A DNA stretch of 64,000 bases. It comes from Betaproteobacteria bacterium (lineage in GTDB: Bacteria > Pseudomonadota > Gammaproteobacteria > Burkholderiales > Rhodocyclaceae). The stretch covers positions 1 through 64,000 of the forward strand of contig WQZF01000003.1 of assembly GCA_009780885.1 (NCBI GenBank). The letters are read 5' to 3'. Shown here in pieces: positions 33,213 through 42,247 of this stretch. Under the pieces are notes generated by a model. That model had not been told where the DNA came from. It saw nothing but the letters and a program-made list of their open reading frames with translations, and did not search any database. The translations under genes and the position numbers were made by a program. Every line of letters begins with the position of its first letter. The first letter of the stretch is position 1.

Positions 33213-33468
33213 AACTTTTGGCCTCACTTCTTGTGGCGCGGCGCAGGCTGATGACGCGGCAGGCGTCGTTGCGTTCGACGAAGGCCATGCAGAACAAGCG
33301 CGCTCCGATGTATCCCAGCGCAATCATGCGCTCTTCGCCGTAATCTTCCCGCGTGTCCATACGCACACGGGCGCTGTCCCATTCGAACCCTTTGGCCTCG
33401 GTCAGGGAAACCCCGTGTTTGGCAATGTTCAAGGCATCCTTGGCAGGGTCGAATTCGATCAACATCAT
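33199..33468 (-). CDS. brnT: BrnT-family ribonuclease toxin
   Basis: 89 residues from the ATG at 33468. 'IEFDPAKDALNIAKHGVSLTEAKGFEWDSA...REDYGEERMIALGYIGARLFCMAFVERNDACRVISLRRATRSEAKSYA' is diagnostic BrnT (RelE-fold RNase that stops translation). The module sits between early and packaging genes and may stabilise the prophage. Confidence 0.92.
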   Translation of the reverse strand: MMLIEFDPAKDALNIAKHGVSLTEAKGFEWDSARVRMDTREDYGEERMIALGYIGARLFCMAFVERNDACRVISLRRATRSEAKSYAET

Positions 33469-33569
33469 ACTTATTGTACCCCCAATAAGTCGAAAAAACA
33501 AACCGCCATTGACCCCGCCGCGCAACCGGGCTATGCTCTTGCCGTCACGGAAAAAAACGTGACCGGGTT

Positions 33570-34115
33570 TTGGTTATGCAAAAAAAATTCAAATATAACG
33601 AAGTTCTTAGCGAACTTATCAACCGATTCCCGTTCTGTTTCAGCCAAAATCCAAGGCAAGTTGTTCCACTCGGAACAAATACACTCTCAGAAATTTCCCG
33701 CGTGCTTGGCATTGAAGGCGAGCAGCTTGAGCCGTATCGCCTTGCGCTTAAAGACTATAAGCGCAGTTCTGCCTATCTCACAGCCTTGGCTCTTGGAAAA
33801 AAGCGACGCACCCTCTGGGGAGAAAAATTCCCGGCTCATATCACGCCACTCGACCGCGAACAGGCACGATCAGAATTACAACGGCGTGGCGTATGGTCAG
33901 AAACGCTTGAACATATCTACCGAAGTAAAATCGGGCATTTCGTGCAGCTCGAAAAAAACAGCCCAAGCAGCCGGACGCACAGAGAACGATTCCGGCGATG
34001 GATTGAACGGCTGCAAGCAGCCGGATTCACCGAAGACGATATCCGCCGGATTCAATCAGAGGGTATCCAGACCGACGATCTGGAAGAAACTCGCCGCCTG
34101 CTCGACAGTATTTGA
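33570..34115 (+). CDS. ProQ/FinO-domain RNA chaperone
   Basis: 181 residues (MQKKF at 33576 is an alternative start). Residues ~10-110 carry the FinO/ProQ fold: 'LINRFPFCF...PLGTNTLSEIS...YRLALKDYKRSSAYLTALALGKKRRTLWGE', then a charged helical C-terminal part. Family members bind structured 3' ends of small RNAs and mRNAs. A phage-borne copy could act on phage or host small RNAs. Confidence 0.85.
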   Translation: MVMQKKFKYNEVLSELINRFPFCFSQNPRQVVPLGTNTLSEISRVLGIEGEQLEPYRLALKDYKRSSAYLTALALGKKRRTLWGEKFPAHITPLDREQARSELQRRGVWSETLEHIYRSKIGHFVQLEKNSPSSRTHRERFRRWIERLQAAGFTEDDIRRIQSEGIQTDDLEETRRLLDSI

Positions 34116-34170
34116 CATCCCTCCGGGTAGTGGGTACAGTGCGTTCAAGGGGTGTGATAGCTCCGACGAA

Positions 34171-34213
34171 CAGCGGTATCCGCGCCCGACAGCATCGCGG
34201 TTTTTTTGCGTCC
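34171..34213 (+). promoter_or_regulatory. Conserved leader element upstream of KilA-N gene 1
   Basis: Contains CGCGCCCGACAGC and GCGGTTTTTTTGCGTCC. The same block, GCGCCCGA-AGC-N-GCGGTTTTTTTGCGTCC, precedes the second KilA-N gene on the minus strand at 62145-62186, and CCCGCAAGGG follows in both. The T7 tract after GCGG suggests a terminator or attenuator in a long leader RNA. Confidence 0.6.
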
Positions 34214-34368
34214 GGCTTCTCAATGGCCGGGAGGACGGCGGATACAACACCCCGCAAGGGGGAAGAAGCCTACCCGGCTGTTCACGGGCTATCAACCTCC
34301 TGGCCACCTCGCGGGGGCGTGTGATAGCGGCCCTGCGAGATTTTCAAGTCTCGAACAGGAGCTGCAAC

Positions 34369-34986
34369 ATGAACGCACTCGCCCTCATCACGGTCGATCA
34401 GACCGCCATCCGTCAACACGACGGCCTTTATTCCCTGAACGATCTGCACCGCGCCGCCGGTGGCGAAGAAAAAAACCGCCCGAATCAGTTTCTGCGCATC
34501 GACCAGACGTGGGCGCTGATCAACGAGATTTCAAATGCGCATATCTGCGCAATTAAGACCCAGCGCGGCGCAGGAGGCGGTACTTATGCCTGCCGGGAAC
34601 TGGTCATCGCCTACGCCGCGTGGATTTCCCCGGCCTTTCACCTGAAAGTGCTGCGGGTCTTTCTCGATCAGCTTTCCGCGCACCGGCAACGCCGCTTGCC
34701 GCTGCCGCCGCTCCCCTCGCTGGAGATGCCTTCCCTGCCGCCGCCACTGCCCGCCGTGGTACTGACCGAAACCGAAGCCTTCAATCTCTACGGGCTGCTG
34801 ACGATGATCAAGTATTTCTATGAGCGCACGGAAATCATCGAGCAAGGACTGAAAACCCTGGGATCATCGTTCGCGCCGCTCTTCTTCGACGCGCGAAACG
34901 AACCCATGTTCAGATGCTGCGCGCTCAAGGCGCTGCGCGACCGCTGCGAACCGCACTATCGAAGAAACGAACCTCGGGCGAGATAA
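34369..34986 (+). CDS. KilA-N domain protein, copy 1
   Basis: 205 residues. N-terminal KilA-N domain (LYSLNDLHRAAGGEEKNRPNQFLRI...GGTYACRELVIAYAAWISPAFHLKVLRVF, ~1-105), a Pro/Leu-rich linker, and a C-terminal domain 'FNLYGLLTMIKYFYERTEIIEQGLKTLGSSFAPLFFDARNEPMFRCCALKALRDRC'. KilA-N proteins often act as antirepressors. Closely related to the 61325-61975 product; the N- and C-terminal blocks are almost identical, the linker differs. Confidence 0.88.
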   Translation: MNALALITVDQTAIRQHDGLYSLNDLHRAAGGEEKNRPNQFLRIDQTWALINEISNAHICAIKTQRGAGGGTYACRELVIAYAAWISPAFHLKVLRVFLDQLSAHRQRRLPLPPLPSLEMPSLPPPLPAVVLTETEAFNLYGLLTMIKYFYERTEIIEQGLKTLGSSFAPLFFDARNEPMFRCCALKALRDRCEPHYRRNEPRAR

Positions 34987-35064
34987 AAAACCACTTGCGA
35001 ACATTGCACACTTTAGGTAAAAATTAGCCAAACTTGTTTTCTTGCGTCCAAAGCACAAAGCCAG

Positions 35065-35096
35065 AACCCGCCACCGAAAGGTTTGCGGGTTTTTTG
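35065..35096 (+). terminator. Intrinsic terminator after KilA-N 1
   Basis: AACCCGC...GCGGGTT stem followed by TTTTTG. Confidence 0.75.
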
Positions 35097-35161
35097 TTTC
35101 CACCGGTGAAGGGAAGCAAACAACCTGAACTATGGTAAGACGAGCAGCATGTAACTCAACG

Positions 35162-35194
35162 AACCCCGCAGCCAAAAAACTTCGGGGTTTTTTT
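35162..35194 (+). terminator. Second terminator before the packaging genes
   Basis: AACCCCG...CGGGGTT stem followed by TTTTTT. With the 35065 hairpin it isolates the late operon; a late promoter should lie between here and 35322 but I see no clear -10/-35. Confidence 0.75.
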
Positions 35195-35321
35195 ATTTCT
35201 CAACACGCCCCGCGCAAAAAAAGGTACTCCCTCGCGCGCCAACTCCCTGAGATCAGGAAACACGCAAGTTTTGCGCAGATTTGGGATTTCTTGAGGGGTT
35301 GCTGTTTCCGGTTGATTGAAG

Positions 35322-35831
35322 ATGGCCACGCAGATTGAAATTGCACGACACTTGGATATGAGTGTGACGCGGCTCAAAGAGACTTTGCCTCGGCTTGAAG
35401 TCGCGGATTCCAGCAATCTCGATGCCGTGCGCATCGCTTATATCCGTCATTTGCGCAGCATGGCAGCGGGGCGCGGTGGAGAAAATCAGGTACGGCTTAC
35501 AGAGGCCAAAACGCGTGAATCGGAGCTCAAGGGCGATCAGATTGAAATGAACATGGCGCGCGAAGCTGGAAAACTGATCCCAGTGATAGAAATGGAATCG
35601 GTCTGGCAGGCGATGGTGATTTCTGCGCGCGCGGAACTGTTGGCGATGGGCACGAAACTGCGTGCCGACTTGAGGCAGTCATTTAACATCGAAGTGCCTC
35701 CAGAGATGATAGAAACCTATATTTATGCCTCACTCGAACACTTGGCAAACACTGACGAGACAGACGCTGATGCGCCTGATCGGGAGAGTGAGGAAGGGCT
35801 TTCATCCGCCGCCGAGAATCTCGACGACTGA
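35322..35831 (+). CDS. Terminase small subunit (Nu1-like)
   Basis: 169 residues. N-terminal winged-HTH start 'MATQIEIARHLDMSVTRLKETLPRL', then 'TEAKTRESELKGDQIEMNMAREAGKLIPVIEMESVWQAMVISARAELLAM', typical of Nu1/DNA-packaging proteins that recognise cos. Overlaps terL. Confidence 0.88.
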   Translation: MATQIEIARHLDMSVTRLKETLPRLEVADSSNLDAVRIAYIRHLRSMAAGRGGENQVRLTEAKTRESELKGDQIEMNMAREAGKLIPVIEMESVWQAMVISARAELLAMGTKLRADLRQSFNIEVPPEMIETYIYASLEHLANTDETDADAPDRESEEGLSSAAENLDD

Positions 35832-37740
35832 ATGGGCGCGTCGGCACCGCTTCCTTTCTGCTGAAGAGAGCGCCCGGCCAGGAAAATTCCGCGACGACAT
35901 TACGCCGTGGGTTCCGTATATTCAGGCCGCGCTCGACGATCCGGATGTCTGGAAGGTCGTCTGCATGAAATCGGCGCAGGTTGCCTGGACAACGGTGCTG
36001 AACAACTGGATTGGCAAGACGATTCATTACCGCCCGTCGCCAATTATTGGCATGTTTGCCAAAACCGATGCCGCGAAGGAATACCGCGAGGAAAAGTTGT
36101 CGCCGATGGTGCGCGCGACCCGTGCGCTGCGCCAACTGGTCGATGTCGAGACTTCGCGCAAGGCTGGACATCGCTGGAATTTTTTACGCTTTCCGGGAGG
36201 CTTCCTGAAGCTTGTCGGGTCGAACAGCCCGACCAACGTCAAGTCGACGCCGGCGCCGCTCGTGTTTGTCGAGGAGCCGGATGACGCCAGCGAAAACGTG
36301 GGCAAGCAGGGCAACTCGATCAAGCTCCTGGAGGAACGGACAAAGACCTTTGACGATCGCAAGGTTGTTTTCGGCGGCACGCCGTCGGTCAAGGGGCTTT
36401 CGATAGTTGAGACGGCGTATCTCATCAGCGATCAGCGCAAGTTTGAGGTGCCGTGCAACGAATGTGGCGATTACCACGTACTGGACTGGACGAACGTCAA
36501 ATGGGACGAGCGCTCCAGTGGGCCGCCGCATCCGGTCTATGGCATGGCGTTGCCGGAAACGGCGTACTACGTCTGTCCGCACTGTGGCTCGATCTGGAAC
36601 GACCGACAGAAAACCGAGAACGTGAAACGCTTGCGCCAGGTGGCCACTCAGGCGTTCTCTGGAGTTGCCGGGTTTCAGATCAGCGAGCTGTACGCCTCCT
36701 GGACATCGAGCCGGCTGGCGCGGCTGGTCGAACGTTACCTTGAGGCGCAGGCGGGGCTGGAACAGGGCGACGACACAGACATGATCGTGTTTGTCAATTC
36801 ATGCCTTGGGTTGCCATACGAATTCACTGGCGATCAGTTGGATGCCGACACCCTGCGCGAGCGTGCCGAGCATTCGGAGCACTGTCAATACCAGGAGCGA
36901 TCAGTCCCTGCCGAAGCCCTGATTCTGACGGCGGGCGTGGATGTACAGCATGACCGGCTGTCTGTGCTGCTGCGTGCCTGGGGTCGCGACGAGGAAAGCT
37001 GGCTGATACAGTGGATCGAAATCTACGGGAACACCGTCGACAAGAACGATCCGGTATGGACAGACCTCGACAAGCTCCTGTTTGGCGCCGTGCCGCACGC
37101 TTGCGGTGTGCCGATCGGCGTCTTTGCCGCGAGCATCGATTCATCGGATGGCGCTACCTCGGACGCGGTCTACAACTACGTGCGCACGCGGCAGAGCCGG
37201 ATGCGCTGGCTGATGGCGATCAAGGGCGCTTCGCAGGACTACGGCAATCGGGAGATCTTCGCGCGCCCGAAGGAAAGCATCGACCTGAAGGGGCAGGCGA
37301 ACACCAAGGCGGCGAAATATGGCCTGCGCCCCTACATCGTCGGGACGCACAAGGCCAAGGATCTGATGCACGCCCGCCTGAAGTTGGATGGGCGCGGTGC
37401 GGGAAGAATGCATGCCCACAAGGATGTGCGCATCGACTACTGGAAACAGATCACAGGCGAAGTCAAGGCGCCGCACCGCAGCATCCGCAACAAGCGGATC
37501 TGGCAGCGCAAGGCCGGCGCCGCTGTTGAGGCGCTCGACTGCGAAGTTTACGCATTGCACGCGGCGCGTGCCGCGAAGGTTCACCTGATGACCGAAGCCG
37601 CGTGGATGGAGCTGGAACGCAAACTGAAACAGGACGATTTATTCAAGCCATCCGCTGCGACAGGGAATGGCAATGCCAGCGGCAGCAACATTGCCGATCT
37701 GGCGCGCAAGCTGAACGCACAAAGGCACAGCAATGAGTGA
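35725..37740 (+). CDS. Terminase large subunit (gpA family)
   Basis: 671 residues (an ATG at 35770 is an alternative start with less overlap). The ATPase motif is the gpA-type MKSAQVAWTT; 'PLVFVEEPDDA' is the Walker B region; a CxxC pair (CNECGDYH...CPHCGSIW) forms the zinc knuckle; nuclease acidic residues begin at 'AGVDVQHDRLSV'. Cuts and pumps DNA; gpA-type enzymes make cohesive ends, so cos packaging is likely. Confidence 0.95.
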   Translation: MPHSNTWQTLTRQTLMRLIGRVRKGFHPPPRISTTEWARRHRFLSAEESARPGKFRDDITPWVPYIQAALDDPDVWKVVCMKSAQVAWTTVLNNWIGKTIHYRPSPIIGMFAKTDAAKEYREEKLSPMVRATRALRQLVDVETSRKAGHRWNFLRFPGGFLKLVGSNSPTNVKSTPAPLVFVEEPDDASENVGKQGNSIKLLEERTKTFDDRKVVFGGTPSVKGLSIVETAYLISDQRKFEVPCNECGDYHVLDWTNVKWDERSSGPPHPVYGMALPETAYYVCPHCGSIWNDRQKTENVKRLRQVATQAFSGVAGFQISELYASWTSSRLARLVERYLEAQAGLEQGDDTDMIVFVNSCLGLPYEFTGDQLDADTLRERAEHSEHCQYQERSVPAEALILTAGVDVQHDRLSVLLRAWGRDEESWLIQWIEIYGNTVDKNDPVWTDLDKLLFGAVPHACGVPIGVFAASIDSSDGATSDAVYNYVRTRQSRMRWLMAIKGASQDYGNREIFARPKESIDLKGQANTKAAKYGLRPYIVGTHKAKDLMHARLKLDGRGAGRMHAHKDVRIDYWKQITGEVKAPHRSIRNKRIWQRKAGAAVEALDCEVYALHAARAAKVHLMTEAAWMELERKLKQDDLFKPSAATGNGNASGSNIADLARKLNAQRHSNE

Positions 37741-37954
37741 TAGCACGATACGATTGACCGAAGCGCGCGAAGCCTTGCACCGCCTTACGCTGGGCGAGCA
37801 GGTGGTCAAGGTCGAAGTCAACGGAGCGCCTGGTCGCAGTGTCACCTATACGCCGGCCAGCATCGAAAGCCTCAAGCGCTACATCGCGGAGCTGGAACTT
37901 GAATGCGAATCGCAACCGGGCGGACGCCGCGGCTGCATCACTTTCTTTGGTTGA
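37733..37954 (+). CDS. Head-tail connector gpW
   Basis: 73 residues: 'LTEAREALHRLTLGEQVVKVEVNGAPGRSVTYTPASIESLKRYIAELE' is the lambda gpW fold. Stabilises DNA in the capsid and prepares the tail site. Overlaps terL by 8 bp. Confidence 0.85.
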   Translation: MSDSTIRLTEAREALHRLTLGEQVVKVEVNGAPGRSVTYTPASIESLKRYIAELELECESQPGGRRGCITFFG

Positions 37955-37955
37955 C

Positions 37956-39512
37956 ATGCAAAACGCTCAAACTCTCCGCCTGCTGGATGCGCATGGCCAG
38001 CCGCTGACGCCGTCGGCATCTTCCGGCGGATACACTGCCGCGCGCGCCGGGCGCGAACTCGCCAGTTGGTCTCCGGCGCTGCGCTCGCCCGACGCGGACC
38101 TGCTGCCCGACCTGCCGATGCTGCAAGCGCGCACGCATGATCTTGCGCGCAACTATGCGCTGGTCGCCGGCGGCATGCAGGTGCAACTGGACAACATCAT
38201 CGGCGGCGGGCTTAAACTCTGCGCAAAGCCGGACTACCTCGCGCTTGGCGTCACGCCGGACTGGGCCGAGGAATGGGCGCGCAATGTCGAAGCGCGTTTT
38301 CGCCTGTACGCCGATGACCTGCAATGCTACTGCGACGTCACACGGCGGCAGAATCTCTCCGGCCTGATCGGGCTGGCGTACCGGAGTTTTTTGACGACGG
38401 GGGAAATCCTTGCCGTTGCCGAATGGCTGCCGCGCCATCCGGCGCGCTACGCGACGGCGCTGCGCATTGTCGATCCCGCGCGGCTTACCAACCCGTATGG
38501 ACTTTCCGATACAGACACCCTGCGCGGCGGCGTCGAACTTGACCGGCACGGCGCACCGTCCGCGTATCATATCCGCAGCGCGCTGCCGAGCGACGCCCGC
38601 TTTGGCGCCGATACCTGCACCTGGCGCCGGGTGCCGCGCGAAACCCCGTGGGGCCGGGCGCAAATCATTCACCTCTTCGAGCCGGAGCGTCCTGGGCAGA
38701 CGCGCGGCAAGGCCGGCATCGTCGCCGGACTGGCGAAGGCGAAGATGCTGGAAAAATTCCAGGGCATCAGCCTCGAAGCGGCGATCGTCAACGCCATGTA
38801 CACGGCGGTGATCGAAAGCGAGTTCAACTTTGGTCAAGCCGCCGACGCGATGGGAAAGGAAGATGCCAACAAATTCGCTCAAGACGTTCTTGGGGATATG
38901 GCGAATTTCCATGCGGAAGCTCCGGTCAAGCTCGACGGCGTCAAGATTCCGCACCTGTATCCGGGTGAGCGGCTTGTGTTCACTCCGGCCAATCACCCTG
39001 GCCCGAATTTTGGCGAGTTTGAAAAGTCGACGCTGCGCCATTTGGCAGCAGCGTTTGGCATCAGCTACGAGCAACTCGCACGGGACTACTCCGAAACCAA
39101 CTATTCCGGCGCTCGCGCCGGGATGATCGAAGCCTGGAAATTCTTCAGCGCGCGCCGCAAGCAGATTGCCGGGCTTTTTGCCACGCAGATCTACACCTTG
39201 TGGCTGGAAGAAGCAATCGACCGTGGCGAAGTCGAACTCCCGCCCGGCGCGCCAGACTTCTACACGGCAAGCACCGCCTGGGCGCGCTGCGACTGGATTG
39301 GTCCCGGACGCGGGCACATCGACCCCCTGAAGGAAGGAAAGGCCACCCAACTGGAAATGCAGATGGGCACACTGACCCTGGAAGAAGCCTGCGCGGAACG
39401 CGGGCTGGACTGGGAAGAAACGCTGGTGCAAATCTCGCGCGAGCAGAAACGCATCCGGGAACTGGGCATCGGCCTCAACCTTGCTGCCAATTTTGGCGTC
39501 AGCGCCGAGTAG
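37956..39512 (+). CDS. Portal protein (lambda gpB family)
   Basis: 518 residues from the ATG at 37956. 'ARTHDLARNYALVAGGMQVQLDNIIGGGLKL', 'RSFLTTGEILAVAEW' and 'QLARDYSETNYSGARAGMIEAWKFFSARR' are family landmarks. Forms the dodecameric DNA entry channel. Confidence 0.95.
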   Translation: MQNAQTLRLLDAHGQPLTPSASSGGYTAARAGRELASWSPALRSPDADLLPDLPMLQARTHDLARNYALVAGGMQVQLDNIIGGGLKLCAKPDYLALGVTPDWAEEWARNVEARFRLYADDLQCYCDVTRRQNLSGLIGLAYRSFLTTGEILAVAEWLPRHPARYATALRIVDPARLTNPYGLSDTDTLRGGVELDRHGAPSAYHIRSALPSDARFGADTCTWRRVPRETPWGRAQIIHLFEPERPGQTRGKAGIVAGLAKAKMLEKFQGISLEAAIVNAMYTAVIESEFNFGQAADAMGKEDANKFAQDVLGDMANFHAEAPVKLDGVKIPHLYPGERLVFTPANHPGPNFGEFEKSTLRHLAAAFGISYEQLARDYSETNYSGARAGMIEAWKFFSARRKQIAGLFATQIYTLWLEEAIDRGEVELPPGAPDFYTASTAWARCDWIGPGRGHIDPLKEGKATQLEMQMGTLTLEEACAERGLDWEETLVQISREQKRIRELGIGLNLAANFGVSAE

Positions 39513-39544
39513 AACGGCTGATCGTTTTTTTGACGCATCGCAGA

Positions 39545-39569
39545 CCCCGCCTTCGAGCGGGTTTTTTTT
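39545..39569 (+). terminator. Intrinsic terminator between portal and protease
   Basis: CCCGC-CTTCGA-GCGGG followed by TTTTTTTT, just before the ribosome-binding site TTGGAGAA of the next gene. It may reduce readthrough and set the ratio of portal to capsid products. Confidence 0.75.
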
Positions 39570-39581
39570 ATTGGAGAACCC

Positions 39582-40832
39582 ATGAATTTCCCGCACATTG
39601 CCGCCCGGCTGTTCGACACGCCGCTCCTGATTGATCCCGGAAAGCTGGCGACAATCGTTGCGGTTCTTGGTCCGCGCATCGATGCCTCGCGCGACTGGGG
39701 CTTGATCGACCCAGCGCACGCCAACAGGATTGAGCGCTCCGATAGCGGTTACAGGGTCGCTGACGGTGTTGCCATCATCCCCGTCGAAGGATCGCTGGTA
39801 CATCGCGGATCGACGCCGGATGCCATCTCTGGACTCACCGGCTACAACCGCCTGTCGGAGTGGTTCCGCGCGGCGCTCGACGACCAGTCGGTACATTCGA
39901 TCCTGCTCGACATCGACAGTCCCGGCGGCGAGGTCGCCGGAGCCTTCGATTTTTCCGACGAAATTTTTGCCGCACGCGGACAAAAGCCCATCGTTGCCAT
40001 CGCTGCCGATCTTGCAGCCTCCGCTGGCTACGCCATCGCCAGTGCGGCGGATGAAGTCGTGGTCACGCGCACCGGGCGCGTCGGGTCGGTCGGCGTTGCG
40101 CTGGTGCATGCCGATTACTCGCGCGCGGTCGAAAAACAGGGGGTCAACATCACCCTGATTCACGCCGGCGCGCACAAGGTCGACGGCAATTCTTATGCGC
40201 CGCTGCCGGACGAGGTGCGGCAGCGGGTGCAGACCGAAGTCGACCGCATTCATCAGATTTTTATTGCCACCGTCGCCCGCAATCGCGGGATAGACGAAGC
40301 CGCCGTGCGCGCCACTGAGGCGCTCACCTACATGGGTGAAGCGGCCATTGAAATCGGATTCGCCGACCGTATTGCGACCCGCGAATCCGCATTTGCCGCG
40401 CTGGTTCAAAAACACAAGGCGCAGTTTTTTTCCCACCGAATGGAGAGCTTATCCATGAAAGACGATCTGAAACAACCGACCGCAACTTCCGACCAACCCC
40501 AGCCGGACACCGCCGCGATCGCCGCCGCCTCGGAAGCGCGCACGGCGGAACGCCAGCGCATCCGCGACATCCTGCAATCCGAAGCCTCGGCGTGCCGCCA
40601 GCAGATGGCGGCGCACCTGGCCTTTGAAACCGACATGGCTGCCGATGCCGCCGTCTCCCTGCTGGCCACTGCGCCGCAGACCGCCCTGCCGCCCAATCCG
40701 GTCGGCCCGCTGGCGGCGGCCATGAGCCGGCTCGAAGCCCCGAATGTCGGCAACGATGCCCCTGAAAAGGGAGCGCCGAGCAAGGCTTCCGCGATTCTTT
40801 CCGATTTCCACAAGGCCACTGGCCGCCCGTAG
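39582..40832 (+). CDS. S49 family head-maturation protease (gpC-like)
   Basis: 416 residues. Serine nucleophile in LAASAGYAIAS, general base Lys in GAHKVDGNSYAP, and 'LLDIDSPGGEVAGAFD' before. The C-terminal ~125 residues form a separate Glu/Ala-rich scaffold-like segment, as in lambda C/Nu3. Confidence 0.93.
   Translation: MNFPHIAARLFDTPLLIDPGKLATIVAVLGPRIDASRDWGLIDPAHANRIERSDSGYRVADGVAIIPVEGSLVHRGSTPDAISGLTGYNRLSEWFRAALDDQSVHSILLDIDSPGGEVAGAFDFSDEIFAARGQKPIVAIAADLAASAGYAIASAADEVVVTRTGRVGSVGVALVHADYSRAVEKQGVNITLIHAGAHKVDGNSYAPLPDEVRQRVQTEVDRIHQIFIATVARNRGIDEAAVRATEALTYMGEAAIEIGFADRIATRESAFAALVQKHKAQFFSHRMESLSMKDDLKQPTATSDQPQPDTAAIAAASEARTAERQRIRDILQSEASACRQQMAAHLAFETDMAADAAVSLLATAPQTALPPNPVGPLAAAMSRLEAPNVGNDAPEKGAPSKASAILSDFHKATGRP
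40455..40832 (+). CDS. Nested capsid scaffold (Nu3-like), internal start
   Basis: In-frame ATG at 40455 (MKDDLKQPTATSDQ) preceded by GGAGAG at a good distance. The product would be 125 residues identical to the C-terminus of the protease, disordered then helical, as expected for an internal scaffolding start. Confidence 0.5.
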   Translation: MKDDLKQPTATSDQPQPDTAAIAAASEARTAERQRIRDILQSEASACRQQMAAHLAFETDMAADAAVSLLATAPQTALPPNPVGPLAAAMSRLEAPNVGNDAPEKGAPSKASAILSDFHKATGRP

Positions 40833-40856
40833 GTTTTTTCAACCCAGGAGAAACAC

Positions 40857-41213
40857 ATGCTTGCCCAATCCGAAAGCATCACCCAAACCCCGGTGCAATA
40901 CCTTGGCGGAGACACCCCGGCGCTCGCGACCGAAAACGGCACGCTTGCTGCCGGAGAAAACCTGCCGGCGCGCGCCGTCCTTGGCCGAATTGCCGCCAGC
41001 GGGAAATTCGTCCTCTGCAATCCTGAGGCCAAAGACGGATCGGAGCTCGCCGTTGGCGTTCTGGTACACGCCGCCAACGCCGTTGCCGACACGCCGATCC
41101 AGATCTACAAGGGAGGCAACTTCCTGGCCGACGGCCTCACCTGGCATTCCAGCCTCAACACCATCGACAAACGCCGCGCCGCCTTCGACGGCACCGGCAT
41201 CGTCATCAAGTAA
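40857..41213 (+). CDS. Head decoration protein (gpD family)
   Basis: 118 residues. 'TENGTLAAGENLPARAVLGRIAASGKFVLCNPEAKDGSELAVGVLVHAANA...IYKGGNF' is the lambda gpD-like fold that clamps capsid trimers. Confidence 0.88.
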   Translation: MLAQSESITQTPVQYLGGDTPALATENGTLAAGENLPARAVLGRIAASGKFVLCNPEAKDGSELAVGVLVHAANAVADTPIQIYKGGNFLADGLTWHSSLNTIDKRRAAFDGTGIVIK

Positions 41214-41224
41214 AGGACACCAAC

Positions 41225-42235
41225 ATGGATCGCAACTACGATACCGACACCCTCGTCGAAGTCATCGGCGGCCTTGAGCCGTTCGAAACCTTTCTGCTCT
41301 CACTGTTTTTCCCAGGCGTCATCACCTTTGAAACCAGCAGCATCAGTTTCGACAAAGTATCCGAAGACATGCGCCTGGCGCCCTTCGTTTCCCCGCTCGT
41401 CGCCGGAAAAGTCATGAAACAGTTGGGCTCCGAAATGCGCACCTTCAAGCCGGCCTACCTGAAGCCCAAGGACGTTGTCGACCCCGAGCGCGTCTTTGTG
41501 CGTCGCCCTGGCGAGCAGATTGGCGGAACGCTGTCTCCGGAACAGCGCCGGAACGCCATCATTGCCGACATCCTGGCGGACCACCGCAAGCGCATCCTGC
41601 GCCGGATGGAACACATGGCGGCGCAAATCCTCTTGACTGGAAAGGTCGTTGTCGAAGGGGAAGACTACCCGACCCAGGAAGTCGATTTCTACCGTTCTCC
41701 CGGCAATACCCTCGCCCTGACGGGCGCAACGCGCTGGAGCGAGAGCACCGCAAAACCGCTCGACGACGTCGAAAGCTGGGCCGCGCAGGCCGAAGCGCCG
41801 ATCACCACGCTGATCATGGATCGGCACGCCTACCGCAATTTTGTCCGCTTCGAGGAAGTGCAGAAATTGCTCGATGGACGCCGCAACAGCCGCAGCGAAC
41901 TCGAAACCGGCCCCGACACCGGACGGCTCTACAGCTACAAGGGCACGCTCGGCAGCGATCTCGAAGTGTGGGTCTACAGCGGCTACTACCGGGACGAAGC
42001 GAAACAGAAGATCCCGTTCCTGCCGCCCAACACCGTGATTGCCGGAAGCGCCGCCGTAGACGGCGTGCGCGCGTATGGCGCCATCATCGACAGTTCTGCC
42101 GGATACCGGGCCATGGAAATGTTCCCGAAAAACTGGATCAACCAGGATCCTGCGGTCGAATACGTCATGACGCAATCGGCGCCCTTGCCGATCCCGCGCC
42201 ATCCGGACGCCGCCCTTGCCATTACCGTCGCCTGA
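41225..42235 (+). CDS. Major capsid protein (gpE family)
   Basis: 336 residues. 'FFPGVITFETSSISFDKVSEDMRLAPFVSPLVAGKVM' and the late 'EYVMTQSAPLPIPRHPDAALAITVA' are characteristic of the capsid E family. 11 bp after the decoration gene. Confidence 0.94.
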   Translation: MDRNYDTDTLVEVIGGLEPFETFLLSLFFPGVITFETSSISFDKVSEDMRLAPFVSPLVAGKVMKQLGSEMRTFKPAYLKPKDVVDPERVFVRRPGEQIGGTLSPEQRRNAIIADILADHRKRILRRMEHMAAQILLTGKVVVEGEDYPTQEVDFYRSPGNTLALTGATRWSESTAKPLDDVESWAAQAEAPITTLIMDRHAYRNFVRFEEVQKLLDGRRNSRSELETGPDTGRLYSYKGTLGSDLEVWVYSGYYRDEAKQKIPFLPPNTVIAGSAAVDGVRAYGAIIDSSAGYRAMEMFPKNWINQDPAVEYVMTQSAPLPIPRHPDAALAITVA

Positions 42236-42247
42236 AGGGGGAAAGCC

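Noticed and set aside
32860-34986. A 708-codon plus-strand open frame
   Set aside because: It runs antisense through brnA/brnT, through the ProQ gene in another frame and only its last 205 codons are a real gene (KilA-N).
37938-40436. An 832-codon minus-strand open frame
   Set aside because: Shadow of the portal and S49 genes in a GC-rich region; no motif, and the plus-strand proteins are clear.
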